The notes under the pieces: generated by a model
Databases searched by the model: none
What the model was told of the DNA's origin: nothing
The model's input: the letters and a program-made list of their open reading frames with translations, nothing else
Made by a program: the position numbers and the translations under genes
NCBI GenBank assembly: GCA_027297025.1
Contig: JAPUIM010000383.1
Coordinates: 1 to 6,862, forward strand
Origin: Bacteroidota bacterium
GTDB lineage: Bacteria; Bacteroidota; Bacteroidia; Cytophagales; Cyclobacteriaceae
Direction: 5' to 3'
Length of the DNA stretch: 6,862 nucleotides
In this document: in pieces, positions 1-6,698 of the stretch
How positions within the stretch are numbered: position 1 is the stretch's first letter
How the letters are laid out: every line of letters begins with the position of its first letter

Positions 1-1309
<1,309 letters not shown>

Positions 1310-1337
1310 TTGTTTTTACTTACTTACCATTTATAAT
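1310..1337 (+). promoter_or_regulatory. Weak promoter candidate ahead of the flavoprotein gene
   Basis: The 45-bp gap after pgi contains TTGTTT at 1310-1315 and TATAAT at 1332-1337, separated by 16 bp. This resembles a generic sigma-70 promoter. It lacks the TAnnTTTG box typical of Bacteroidota, so the match may be chance in AT-rich DNA, and read-through from pgi is an equally good explanation for expression of the next gene. No terminator hairpin is visible in this gap. Confidence 0.22.
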
Positions 1338-1354
1338 CAAAAACTATCAATAAA

Positions 1355-2305
1355 ATGGATTCTAATCCTGCCACAATTGGTGTAGTGGGTTGTGGTGTTT
1401 CTGGATTAACTACTTCAATAAGACTATTGCAAGGAGGAAAGAAAGTTACCATCCTTGCCAAAGAAATCCCACCATTTACCACCTCCGATAAAGCGGGTGC
1501 TATCTGGCTTCCTTACAAAATAGGTCCCAGAAATAAGGTGCTTTCCTGGGCATTGATCACCTACCGGAAATTGGAAAGGCTCTCGAAAAAGAAAAAAACC
1601 GGAGTATCCATGGTGCACCTGTTGAGAAAAGGAAATGTCGATCAGGATAACTGGTGGTTAGAGGACCTTAATAACAAACTATCAAGACCAATTGCTGATG
1701 TTCAGAATGATGCGGAATCCGAATATCAGGTAAGAGTTCCTTTTGTTGATACCCCTATTTACATGCATTATTTGTTAAAGACCTTCAATAAATTGGGTGG
1801 TAAGTTAATATATAGAAAAGTGCGTAATCTTTACAAATTACAAAAGGAATATGGAACGGTGGTCAATTGCAGCGGATTGGGAGCTCGAAAATTATGTAAG
1901 GACACCAAAATGTACCCTATCAAAGGCCAAATTGTTTTGATCAATCCTGTTGCCGGAGTGGATTATATTGCTGATGATAGGCCCAATCGGGAATTGACTT
2001 ATATATTTCCCCGTAGCAAGGATTGCATACTTGGGGGTACTTCTGAAGACGGTGTGGAAGACCAACAGGTAGATGAAAAAACCACCAGGGATATTTTAAT
2101 GAGGTGTAGCCAATTAGTACCACAATTGGAGAATGTGAAACCTCTTAGGGTTTATGTTGGGATTAGGCCGGGAAGGCCTGAAATCCGACTGGAAAAGGAG
2201 GCAGAATTGCCACTTTTTCACAATTATGGACATGGTGGAGCCGGATTTACTGTGTCATGGGGCTGTGCAGAAGAGATCTGGAAATTGATCAAAAAAATGA
2301 ATTAA
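1355..2305 (+). CDS. D-amino acid oxidase-like FAD-dependent oxidoreductase
   Basis: Predicted flavoenzyme of the D-amino acid/D-aspartate oxidase (DAO) fold. Members oxidatively deaminate D-amino acids to 2-oxo acids, ammonia and H2O2. The protein has 316 residues, slightly short of the roughly 340 usual for DAO enzymes. The FAD-binding Rossmann motif GCGVSG lies at residues 12-17 (Gly12, Gly14, Gly17), and NCSGLGAR at 171-178 is a second FAD-contacting segment. The C-terminal half carries TYIFPR (215-220) and LGGT (226-229), then GIRPGRPEIRLE (269-280) and YGHGGAGFTVSWGCAEE (291-307), which closely match the DAO C-terminal signature. By family analogy Arg274 would bind the substrate carboxylate, and Tyr216 matches a conserved active-site Tyr. 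There is no signal peptide or membrane segment, so it is probably cytoplasmic. The ATG at 1355 sits just ahead of the Rossmann strand; no Shine-Dalgarno is evident. Substrate preference, and whether it is an oxidase or a dehydrogenase, cannot be read from the sequence. Confidence 0.9.
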   Translation: MDSNPATIGVVGCGVSGLTTSIRLLQGGKKVTILAKEIPPFTTSDKAGAIWLPYKIGPRNKVLSWALITYRKLERLSKKKKTGVSMVHLLRKGNVDQDNWWLEDLNNKLSRPIADVQNDAESEYQVRVPFVDTPIYMHYLLKTFNKLGGKLIYRKVRNLYKLQKEYGTVVNCSGLGARKLCKDTKMYPIKGQIVLINPVAGVDYIADDRPNRELTYIFPRSKDCILGGTSEDGVEDQQVDEKTTRDILMRCSQLVPQLENVKPLRVYVGIRPGRPEIRLEKEAELPLFHNYGHGGAGFTVSWGCAEEIWKLIKKMN

Positions 2306-2319
2306 TAATCCTGGGGTGA

Positions 2320-3108
2320 TCAAAGTCCTTTTTTGGACAACTGTTTAATTTCTGAAGCTGCTATTATCTCTCCATTATCTTTCTCCTGGACCAAGACTAT
2401 CAATCCACTATTTGCAATTTTTATATCAAGGGGAATCTTTACTTTCCATTGTCCAGACTTTTGATCAATTTCAACGGTTTGAAGCAGTCTTACCACACTT
2501 TCATGTTTTAATGTTCTTCCGCGATTTTCACCCCTCATGATCCCCCTTTCCAACCTGTTTTCAACTAAGGCAAATATCAGGTCACTATCCTCCGACTGTC
2601 CTTCGATCTTATAATTTACCTCCAGATCCCGCTCCTTAAGTGCCAGTATATGATCCAGTTCCACCTGTACCCTTGGCTTTCGAATTAGTTCATCCTCAAT
2701 ATTGCTATGTGCCTTGACAGAATTAGAACCAATAAATTCCCACCGGCCATTGATCACCATTTGGGGAGTATAAACCCCGGAACCAAACTTTCGTGAATAG
2801 GCTTTTTGTCGTTGGGTGTATTCTGGGGAGCTAAATTCATCAATCCAGCCCAGATAATTCCAATAATCTATATGGAAAGCCAGGGTATATACCTTATTGC
2901 CAGATTTTTCGGCTTCCTGTTTGATTTTATGAAGTAAATCATCAGCTGCCGGACAACTGGAACAACCCTCGGATGTAAACAATTCTACCACAGCAAAACC
3001 CTTGGATTCATGAACCTTAACTGTCTCTCCGCTATCTTTTGGTTTTTCCCAATTTACCGCTCCAAAACAGAAAAATGCTACCGATAGTACCAATACAAGG
3101 CTTTTCAT
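2320..3108 (-). CDS. Secreted DUF1223 protein with thioredoxin-like CxxC motif
   Basis: A 262-residue protein of the DUF1223 family, which has a thioredoxin-like fold; its biochemical role is not established. The N-terminus (Lys2, then a hydrophobic run at about 4-17, then a polar stretch) looks like a Sec signal peptide with possible cleavage after FGA at residue 17. There is no good lipobox, so a soluble periplasmic or exported protein is more likely than a lipoprotein. VELFTSEGCSSCPAAD at 41-56 carries the Cys49-Ser-Ser-Cys52 pair expected of a redox site. YTPQMVING at 113-121 supplies the Pro at the usual cis-Pro position of thioredoxin folds. The remaining 140 residues are a beta-rich C-terminal domain. 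AGAGG lies 3 nt upstream of the ATG, an unusually clear Shine-Dalgarno-like site here. It lies 61 bp downstream of the esterase gene on the same strand, so co-transcription is plausible. Its 3' end converges on the flavoprotein gene with 14 bp between. Confidence 0.88.
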   Translation of the reverse strand: MKSLVLVLSVAFFCFGAVNWEKPKDSGETVKVHESKGFAVVELFTSEGCSSCPAADDLLHKIKQEAEKSGNKVYTLAFHIDYWNYLGWIDEFSSPEYTQRQKAYSRKFGSGVYTPQMVINGRWEFIGSNSVKAHSNIEDELIRKPRVQVELDHILALKERDLEVNYKIEGQSEDSDLIFALVENRLERGIMRGENRGRTLKHESVVRLLQTVEIDQKSGQWKVKIPLDIKIANSGLIVLVQEKDNGEIIAASEIKQLSKKGL

Positions 3109-3169
3109 TATCCTCTAATTTACAAATTCTGATCAAGATAAAAATCCCAATTCCAAATTGCTGGCGGCT

Positions 3170-4042
3170 CTATCCACTCACTTTATTGGTCCCGCATGCC
3201 CACTGCAAAAACTCTGGTAAAACCGCGGCCCAAGTAGACAAGTCATGTTTGCCTCCTTCCACTTTTCGATAAACAATATCCGTACCATTTCTATATCCCT
3301 TGTTATTTAATTCATTCACCAAGTCCAACGTATCTTCAACAGCATCAATGGTACCACTATTGTTTCTATCCGCAGTCTCATCTGAAGTTCCTGCCTGAAA
3401 CCAGAATTTCATTCCTGGCTTTTTGGTTCCCTCTCTGATTATACTGTGCATGATTCGGTCAGTATCCTGATATCCGGTCTCATAGGCTTTCGACCTCCAC
3501 CAAAAGGATCCGGAAAAAACCCCAATTTTCCCAAAATGATCAGGATGGCTCCATGCAATATCCATGGCAGATAACCCACCCAATGAACATCCGGCAATAC
3601 TAGTAAAAGAAGGATTGTCCAAACTACGGTATTTGAATCTAATAAACGGCATCAACTCGTAGACTATAAAATCGGTAAAAGCTTGAGCTTTACTACCATG
3701 GTTTAGAAAATTCAGTTGACTGGCGGTTCCGTATTCTTGCAGTCGATTGTGTGCATGTACCGCCACTACTATGACTTCACCGATCAATTGTTGACTACCT
3801 AAATTATCCAAGGTTTCTAGCAGGTGGAGTTCCTTCATATCCTGACCATCGTTAAAAAACAGGGTGGGATAACACTTTCGGGGAAATTTGTTAAAACTTG
3901 GAGGGAGATAGAGGTCCAACACTACTTTTCGATGCAGAAATTTTGATCTGAAGTTTTTATATCTAAATACCTTCCACCCGCTGTGCGTTTTGTCCAATAG
4001 ATGGGGGAACCTAAAAAAATGCCGGTGATGTAATAGTCTCAT
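3170..4042 (-). CDS. Esterase D/enterochelin esterase-like alpha/beta hydrolase
   Basis: A 290-residue putative serine esterase of the alpha/beta hydrolase superfamily (esterase D-like, PF00756 type). The nucleophile elbow is GCSLGG at 151-156 with Ser153. The acid is probably Asp221 in AGTSDET, and the catalytic His is probably His266 in EGGKHDLSTW. Other family features are LYLPPSF (45-50 region), FFNDGQD (62-68) and HPDHFGKIGVFSGSF (166-180). No signal peptide or transmembrane segment is seen, so it is probably cytoplasmic. Residues 225-236 match a canonical EF-hand calcium loop just after the presumed acid residue. The ATG at 4042 is the only reasonable start, as the next Met is residue 69, inside the fold. 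A TATTTTTG box on the same strand lies only about 12 nt upstream of it, implying a very short leader. The substrate is unknown; 'enterochelin esterase' is a fold-level label only, since no siderophore genes are nearby. Confidence 0.86.
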   Translation of the reverse strand: MRLLHHRHFFRFPHLLDKTHSGWKVFRYKNFRSKFLHRKVVLDLYLPPSFNKFPRKCYPTLFFNDGQDMKELHLLETLDNLGSQQLIGEVIVVAVHAHNRLQEYGTASQLNFLNHGSKAQAFTDFIVYELMPFIRFKYRSLDNPSFTSIAGCSLGGLSAMDIAWSHPDHFGKIGVFSGSFWWRSKAYETGYQDTDRIMHSIIREGTKKPGMKFWFQAGTSDETADRNNSGTIDAVEDTLDLVNELNNKGYRNGTDIVYRKVEGGKHDLSTWAAVLPEFLQWACGTNKVSG

Positions 4043-4045
4043 CGA

Positions 4046-4078
4046 TTTGGCATCAAAAATAGAGTATTTATAGCTTTG
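4046..4078 (+). promoter_or_regulatory. Bacteroidota-type promoter P1 for the + strand operon
   Basis: TTTG at 4046-4049 is followed after 21 bp by TAGCTTTG at 4071-4078. This fits the Bacteroidota housekeeping consensus (TTG, a spacer of about 17-23 bp, TAnnTTTG) at both elements. Transcription would begin near 4083-4086, giving a leader of about 75-80 nt to the TTG start codon at 4162. The call rests on sequence alone. Confidence 0.5.
4054..4061 (-). promoter_or_regulatory. -7 box for the leftward esterase/DUF1223 unit
   Basis: CAAAAATA on the + strand reads TATTTTTG on the minus strand, an exact TAnnTTTG. The best -33 candidate is CTG (minus-strand reading of 4080-4082), 18 bp upstream, one base off TTG. 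Initiation would fall about 5-8 nt before the ATG at 4042, giving a near-leaderless transcript. The box sits inside the spacer of the opposing promoter P1, so the two directions may compete for polymerase. Confidence 0.4.
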
Positions 4079-4087
4079 ACAGTGTCA
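4077..4087. promoter_or_regulatory. TGACA-G-TGTCA dyad, possible operator
   Basis: An 11-bp sequence with perfect 5-bp arms around one central base. It begins at the penultimate position of the P1 -7 box and spans the expected P1 start site, and it also covers the poor -33 position of the leftward promoter. A regulator bound here could affect both directions. No regulator gene is in the window, and a dyad of this size can occur by chance. Confidence 0.3.
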
Positions 4088-4118
4088 TAAATGCATTTTT
4101 TACTTGATTAAAAAACAA

Positions 4119-4126
4119 TATCTTTG
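4119..4126 (+). promoter_or_regulatory. Second -7 box (P2) for the + strand operon
   Basis: TATCTTTG matches TAnnTTTG exactly and lies 36 bp before the TTG start, so transcription would begin near 4132 with a leader of about 30 nt. The -33 element is poor: the TTG at 4104-4106 is only 12 bp upstream, and the correctly spaced position holds a T-run instead. It could act alone or together with P1. Confidence 0.4.
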
Positions 4127-4161
4127 AACCTTCCATTATTACCCTAAATATTAACACCAAC

Positions 4162-4866
4162 TTGAAAGAAGAATACGTAAAATGGCACTCTCCTAACCTA
4201 AGCAAGGATATCGAAATGCTGGTTTTCGGACACTATGGGCTGCCTCTGATCATTTTTCCCACCACTAAAGGCAGGTATTATGAAAGTAAGGATTTTAAAC
4301 TAATAGAAGCCGCCAGTGAGTTTTTAGAAGCAGGTAAAGTAAAGATCTATTGCCCCGACAGTGCGGACGAATACAGTTGGTACAATCGAGGTGTCTCTCC
4401 CGCCGACCGGGTTAAAAATCATATATGGTACGACAAAATGGTTTTGGAAGAGATTGTAGGAAAAATCCAACACGACTTCCAGATTGCTAAGGTGGGAGTG
4501 GCCGGATGCAGTTTCGGAGGATTTCATGCCTGTAATTTTGCTTTTCGTCACCCCGATAAAGTGAGCCATTTCATTTCCATGAGCGGTTCCTTTGACATTA
4601 AAGACCAATTAGACGGCTATTACGACGAAAACGTTTATTTTAATAATCCGGTGGATTTTATATCTGATGTACAGGACCCTAATCTGTGGAAAATGAAAAT
4701 AATACTGGGAACTTGCGAATATGATATATGCAAAGATGCCAATTATCATATGTCGGAATTATTAAATCGAAAAGGAGTAAACCATTGGCTGGATGATCGA
4801 CCCGGGTCCCATCACGACTGGACGGTTTGGAGAGAAATGTTCCCCCATTATTTATCTCAGATATAA
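4162..4866 (+). CDS. Esterase-like alpha/beta hydrolase, first gene of the operon (TTG start)
   Basis: A 234-residue alpha/beta hydrolase of the esterase D-like group. The nucleophile elbow is GCSFGG at residues 115-120 (Ser117). The probable acid is Asp188 in GTCEYDIC and the probable His is His218 in GSHHDW. HPDKVSHFISMSGSF (130-144) parallels the same block of the minus-strand esterase, so the two are distant paralogues. This one is shorter and lacks the calcium-loop insert. The start is TTG: the frame upstream is closed by a TGA at 4105-4107 with no ATG after it, and the first internal ATG (residue 19) would remove the N-terminal KEEYVKWHSPNL segment that leads into the first strand. There is no signal peptide, so it is probably cytoplasmic. 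It is followed after 20 bp by the ATP-grasp gene and is presumably co-transcribed. It may hydrolyse or transfer an acyl or ester group for the pathway; the substrate is unknown. Confidence 0.86.
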   Translation: MKEEYVKWHSPNLSKDIEMLVFGHYGLPLIIFPTTKGRYYESKDFKLIEAASEFLEAGKVKIYCPDSADEYSWYNRGVSPADRVKNHIWYDKMVLEEIVGKIQHDFQIAKVGVAGCSFGGFHACNFAFRHPDKVSHFISMSGSFDIKDQLDGYYDENVYFNNPVDFISDVQDPNLWKMKIILGTCEYDICKDANYHMSELLNRKGVNHWLDDRPGSHHDWTVWREMFPHYLSQI

Positions 4867-4886
4867 TTATTAACCAAGAAAAACCT

Positions 4887-5852
4887 ATGAAAAAGATTGG
4901 AATATTGTTTGGGATGGAAACTACATTTCCTCCTGCTTTTGTAAATAGGGTCAATCAAAAGAATATTGAGGGTATTTTCGCCGAACCGGTCAGTATCGAT
5001 AAAGTAATGCAAGCTCAACCTTCGGAATATGCTGTGATCATTGATAGGATATCCCAAGATGTACCTTTTTATCGGGCCTATCTTAAAAATGCCGCTATTT
5101 GCGGAACTGCTGTGATCAATAATCCTTTCTGGTGGAGTGCAGATGAGAAATTCTTCAACAACGCTCTGGCAGTGAATGAGGGGATACCGGTGCCCAAAAC
5201 GGTGATCATACCTTCCAAGGATATGCCACCGGATACAGATGCAAATTCTTTTAGAAATTTAAAATTCCCTCTAGATTGGGAAGCAATTTTTGAATATATC
5301 GGTTTCCCCGCCTATATGAAACCATATGATGGTGGCGGTTGGAGAAGTGTTTACAAACTGGAGAACCCGGATGATTTTTTTGCCAAATATCAAGAAACCG
5401 GACAATTAGTAATGATGCTGCAAGAGGAAATCAAGTTCAATGAATATTTCCGGTGTTATTGTCTGAGTGGCAAATACGTGAAAATCATGCCCTATGAACC
5501 TAGAAATCCTTTTCATCTACGCTATTTGCAGGATCCACCCACCTACAGCCCTGAGTTGTTAGAGACGGTAAAGCAAGGAGTTCTCAAATTAAATCACGCC
5601 CTGGGATACGATTTTAATACGGTGGAGTTTGCAGTGCAAGATGGGGTTCCCTATGCCATTGATTTCTGTAATCCGGCACCCGATGCCGACGTTAATTCCA
5701 TAGGGGAACAAAATTTTGAATGGATCGTGGAACACGCAGCTTTAATGGCTATTGAAAGGGTCCAAGCTAATGTAGAAGGTCAGGACAATCTTACCTGGGG
5801 CACTTTCATCAAAAACGCTGTAAGTGCTGAGCCCCAAAAAGCCACTGAATAA
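4887..5852 (+). CDS. ATP-grasp family carboxylate ligase-like protein
   Basis: A 321-residue predicted ATP-grasp enzyme. The family joins a carboxylate to an amine or thiol through an acyl-phosphate intermediate, using ATP and Mg2+. The N-terminal region (MKKIGILFGME, then about 100 residues) resembles a pre-ATP-grasp Rossmann-like domain. The ATP-binding part has FPAYMKPYDGGGWRSV at 140-155 (Lys145 and a Gly-rich loop), MMLQEEI at 176-182 for the adenine-contacting segment, then FRCYCLSGKY. The metal-binding end is NTVEFAVQDG (244-253) with Glu247, followed by AIDFCNPAPD (257-266) with Asp259 and Asn262. Basic residues Arg206, His210 and Arg212 are candidates for acidic-substrate binding. 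The frame is open back to 4827, but the ATG at 4887 is preferred: it opens the first beta strand and avoids overlap with the upstream gene. The amidotransferase-like gene follows after 10 bp, which suggests a ligase/amidase pair. Substrates are unknown. Confidence 0.82.
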   Translation: MKKIGILFGMETTFPPAFVNRVNQKNIEGIFAEPVSIDKVMQAQPSEYAVIIDRISQDVPFYRAYLKNAAICGTAVINNPFWWSADEKFFNNALAVNEGIPVPKTVIIPSKDMPPDTDANSFRNLKFPLDWEAIFEYIGFPAYMKPYDGGGWRSVYKLENPDDFFAKYQETGQLVMMLQEEIKFNEYFRCYCLSGKYVKIMPYEPRNPFHLRYLQDPPTYSPELLETVKQGVLKLNHALGYDFNTVEFAVQDGVPYAIDFCNPAPDADVNSIGEQNFEWIVEHAALMAIERVQANVEGQDNLTWGTFIKNAVSAEPQKATE

Positions 5853-5862
5853 CAGGATCAGC

Positions 5863-6681
5863 ATGAAGAATATCAAGCGGGTCGCAGTACTGGACATGAA
5901 TGACAATTACCCCAACCAAGGGATGAGGGGTATAAGGGGAATCTTGGAAAGCTTTTCTACTCACCTCGACTACCAGGTATTTGATGTACGGGTCCACAAT
6001 GAGGTCCCCAACCATAAATTCGATATTTACATCGGTTCCGGAGGTCCCGGTGATCCTCTGAAAATGAAAGGAAATTGGGTCACCAGATTTTATAACCTGA
6101 TCGACCGTTTATGGGCCAATAATCAGAATCCAGACAATCCCAGGAAAAATTTCTTTTTTATTTGCCATTCATTCCAAATGGTCTGCCATCATTTTGGATT
6201 AGGGGAAATTACCAAACGCAAGTCTACCTCATTTGGTGTATACCCGGTCCATAAAACCGAAGCGGGCCAGAGTGAACCGATATTTGAAGAATTGCCCGAT
6301 CCCTTCTATGTGGTGGATTCCCGCGATTACCAGTTGGTGCAACCCAACTTGCAAGTATTTGAAGAACATGGGGCCACTATTTTGTCAATGGAAAAGATCC
6401 GTACACACATTGAGTTGGAGAGAGCCATTATGGCAGTGAGATTTTCTCCCGAATTTGTTGGTGTGCAATTCCACCCCGAGGCTGATCCCTATGGCATGCG
6501 TACGCATTTTAAAAAAGAAGAAAACCGGAAAAAGGTGATCAAAAACTACGGAGCTAAAAAATACCGTAAAATGATGGACCATTTGGAAGATACGGATAAT
6601 ATCAAATTGACCCATGATGTGGTGCTACCTACTTTTTTGAAAAATAGCCTGTCAGAGGTTTTTGAAACTATTAAGGTTTAA
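5863..6681 (+). CDS. Class I glutamine amidotransferase-like protein
   Basis: A 272-residue protein of the triad (class I) glutamine amidotransferase superfamily, which hydrolyses glutamine or other gamma-glutamyl amides through a Cys-His-Glu triad. Cys101 sits in FFFICHSFQMVC, and His204 and Glu206 are in VGVQFHPEADP. The oxyanion-loop segment is YIGSGGPGDPL at 56-66. The nucleophile elbow is unusual: the common G-x-C-x-G-x-Q appears as F-I-C-H-S-F-Q. The C-terminal 60 residues, beyond the HPE motif, are Lys-rich and not part of the minimal domain. The frame extends back to 5824, but the ATG at 5863 is chosen because it starts the first strand (IKRVAVLDMND) and clears the upstream gene; AGGA lies 6 nt before it. 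There is no synthetase domain attached, so it is not guaA or carA itself. As the neighbour of an ATP-grasp gene it could supply ammonia to it, or act as a gamma-glutamyl hydrolase on its product. Confidence 0.83.
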   Translation: MKNIKRVAVLDMNDNYPNQGMRGIRGILESFSTHLDYQVFDVRVHNEVPNHKFDIYIGSGGPGDPLKMKGNWVTRFYNLIDRLWANNQNPDNPRKNFFFICHSFQMVCHHFGLGEITKRKSTSFGVYPVHKTEAGQSEPIFEELPDPFYVVDSRDYQLVQPNLQVFEEHGATILSMEKIRTHIELERAIMAVRFSPEFVGVQFHPEADPYGMRTHFKKEENRKKVIKNYGAKKYRKMMDHLEDTDNIKLTHDVVLPTFLKNSLSEVFETIKV

Positions 6682-6698
6682 AAGAAATCCGCAATTTT

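Larger units (their letters stand above)
4043..4161. promoter_or_regulatory. Divergent intergenic control region between the two esterase genes
   Basis: The only sizeable non-coding stretch in the window (119 bp). It separates the two divergently transcribed esterase-like genes and must drive both units. It is AT-rich and contains two TAnnTTTG boxes on the + strand, one on the minus strand and a small dyad, each listed separately. No tRNA, riboswitch-like fold or coding segment is seen in it. Confidence 0.7.

Noticed and set aside
2325..2338. GTCC-TTTTTT-GGAC inverted repeat where the flavoprotein and DUF1223 genes converge, as a possible shared terminator.
   Set aside because: The stem is only 4 bp, the T-run is in the loop rather than after the stem, and the repeat lies inside the last codons of the DUF1223 gene. 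Too weak to call.
3109..3169. Separate promoter for the DUF1223 gene in the 61-bp gap.
   Set aside because: No TAnnTTTG box occurs on the minus strand here (the CAAATTCT and CAAATTGC stretches fail the TA positions), so co-transcription with the esterase is the simpler reading.
3039..3272. Plus-strand open frame of 77 codons across the gap between the DUF1223 and esterase genes.
   Set aside because: It overlaps the signal-peptide region of one real gene and the C-terminus of another, and its translation is low-complexity with no motif.
4324..4608. Minus-strand open frame of 94 codons inside the second esterase gene.
   Set aside because: It lies wholly within a well-supported gene whose catalytic motifs are on the other strand, and the peptide resembles no family I recognise.
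4827..4886. Upstream extension of the ATP-grasp reading frame overlapping the end of the hydrolase gene.
   Set aside because: The extra 20 residues do not look like part of the fold, and the ATG at 4887 opens directly into the first strand, so the extension is simply an open frame.
4162..5852. Siderophore (enterochelin) or RimK-type ribosomal modification locus.
   Set aside because: The similarity is only at fold level; there are no siderophore synthesis or uptake genes and no ribosomal partner in the window.
5824..5862. Upstream start for the amidotransferase gene overlapping the end of the ATP-grasp gene.
   Set aside because: The 13 extra residues (MLSPKKPLNNRIS) precede a clean MKNIKRVAVLD start with an AGGA just before it, so overlap coupling is not needed.
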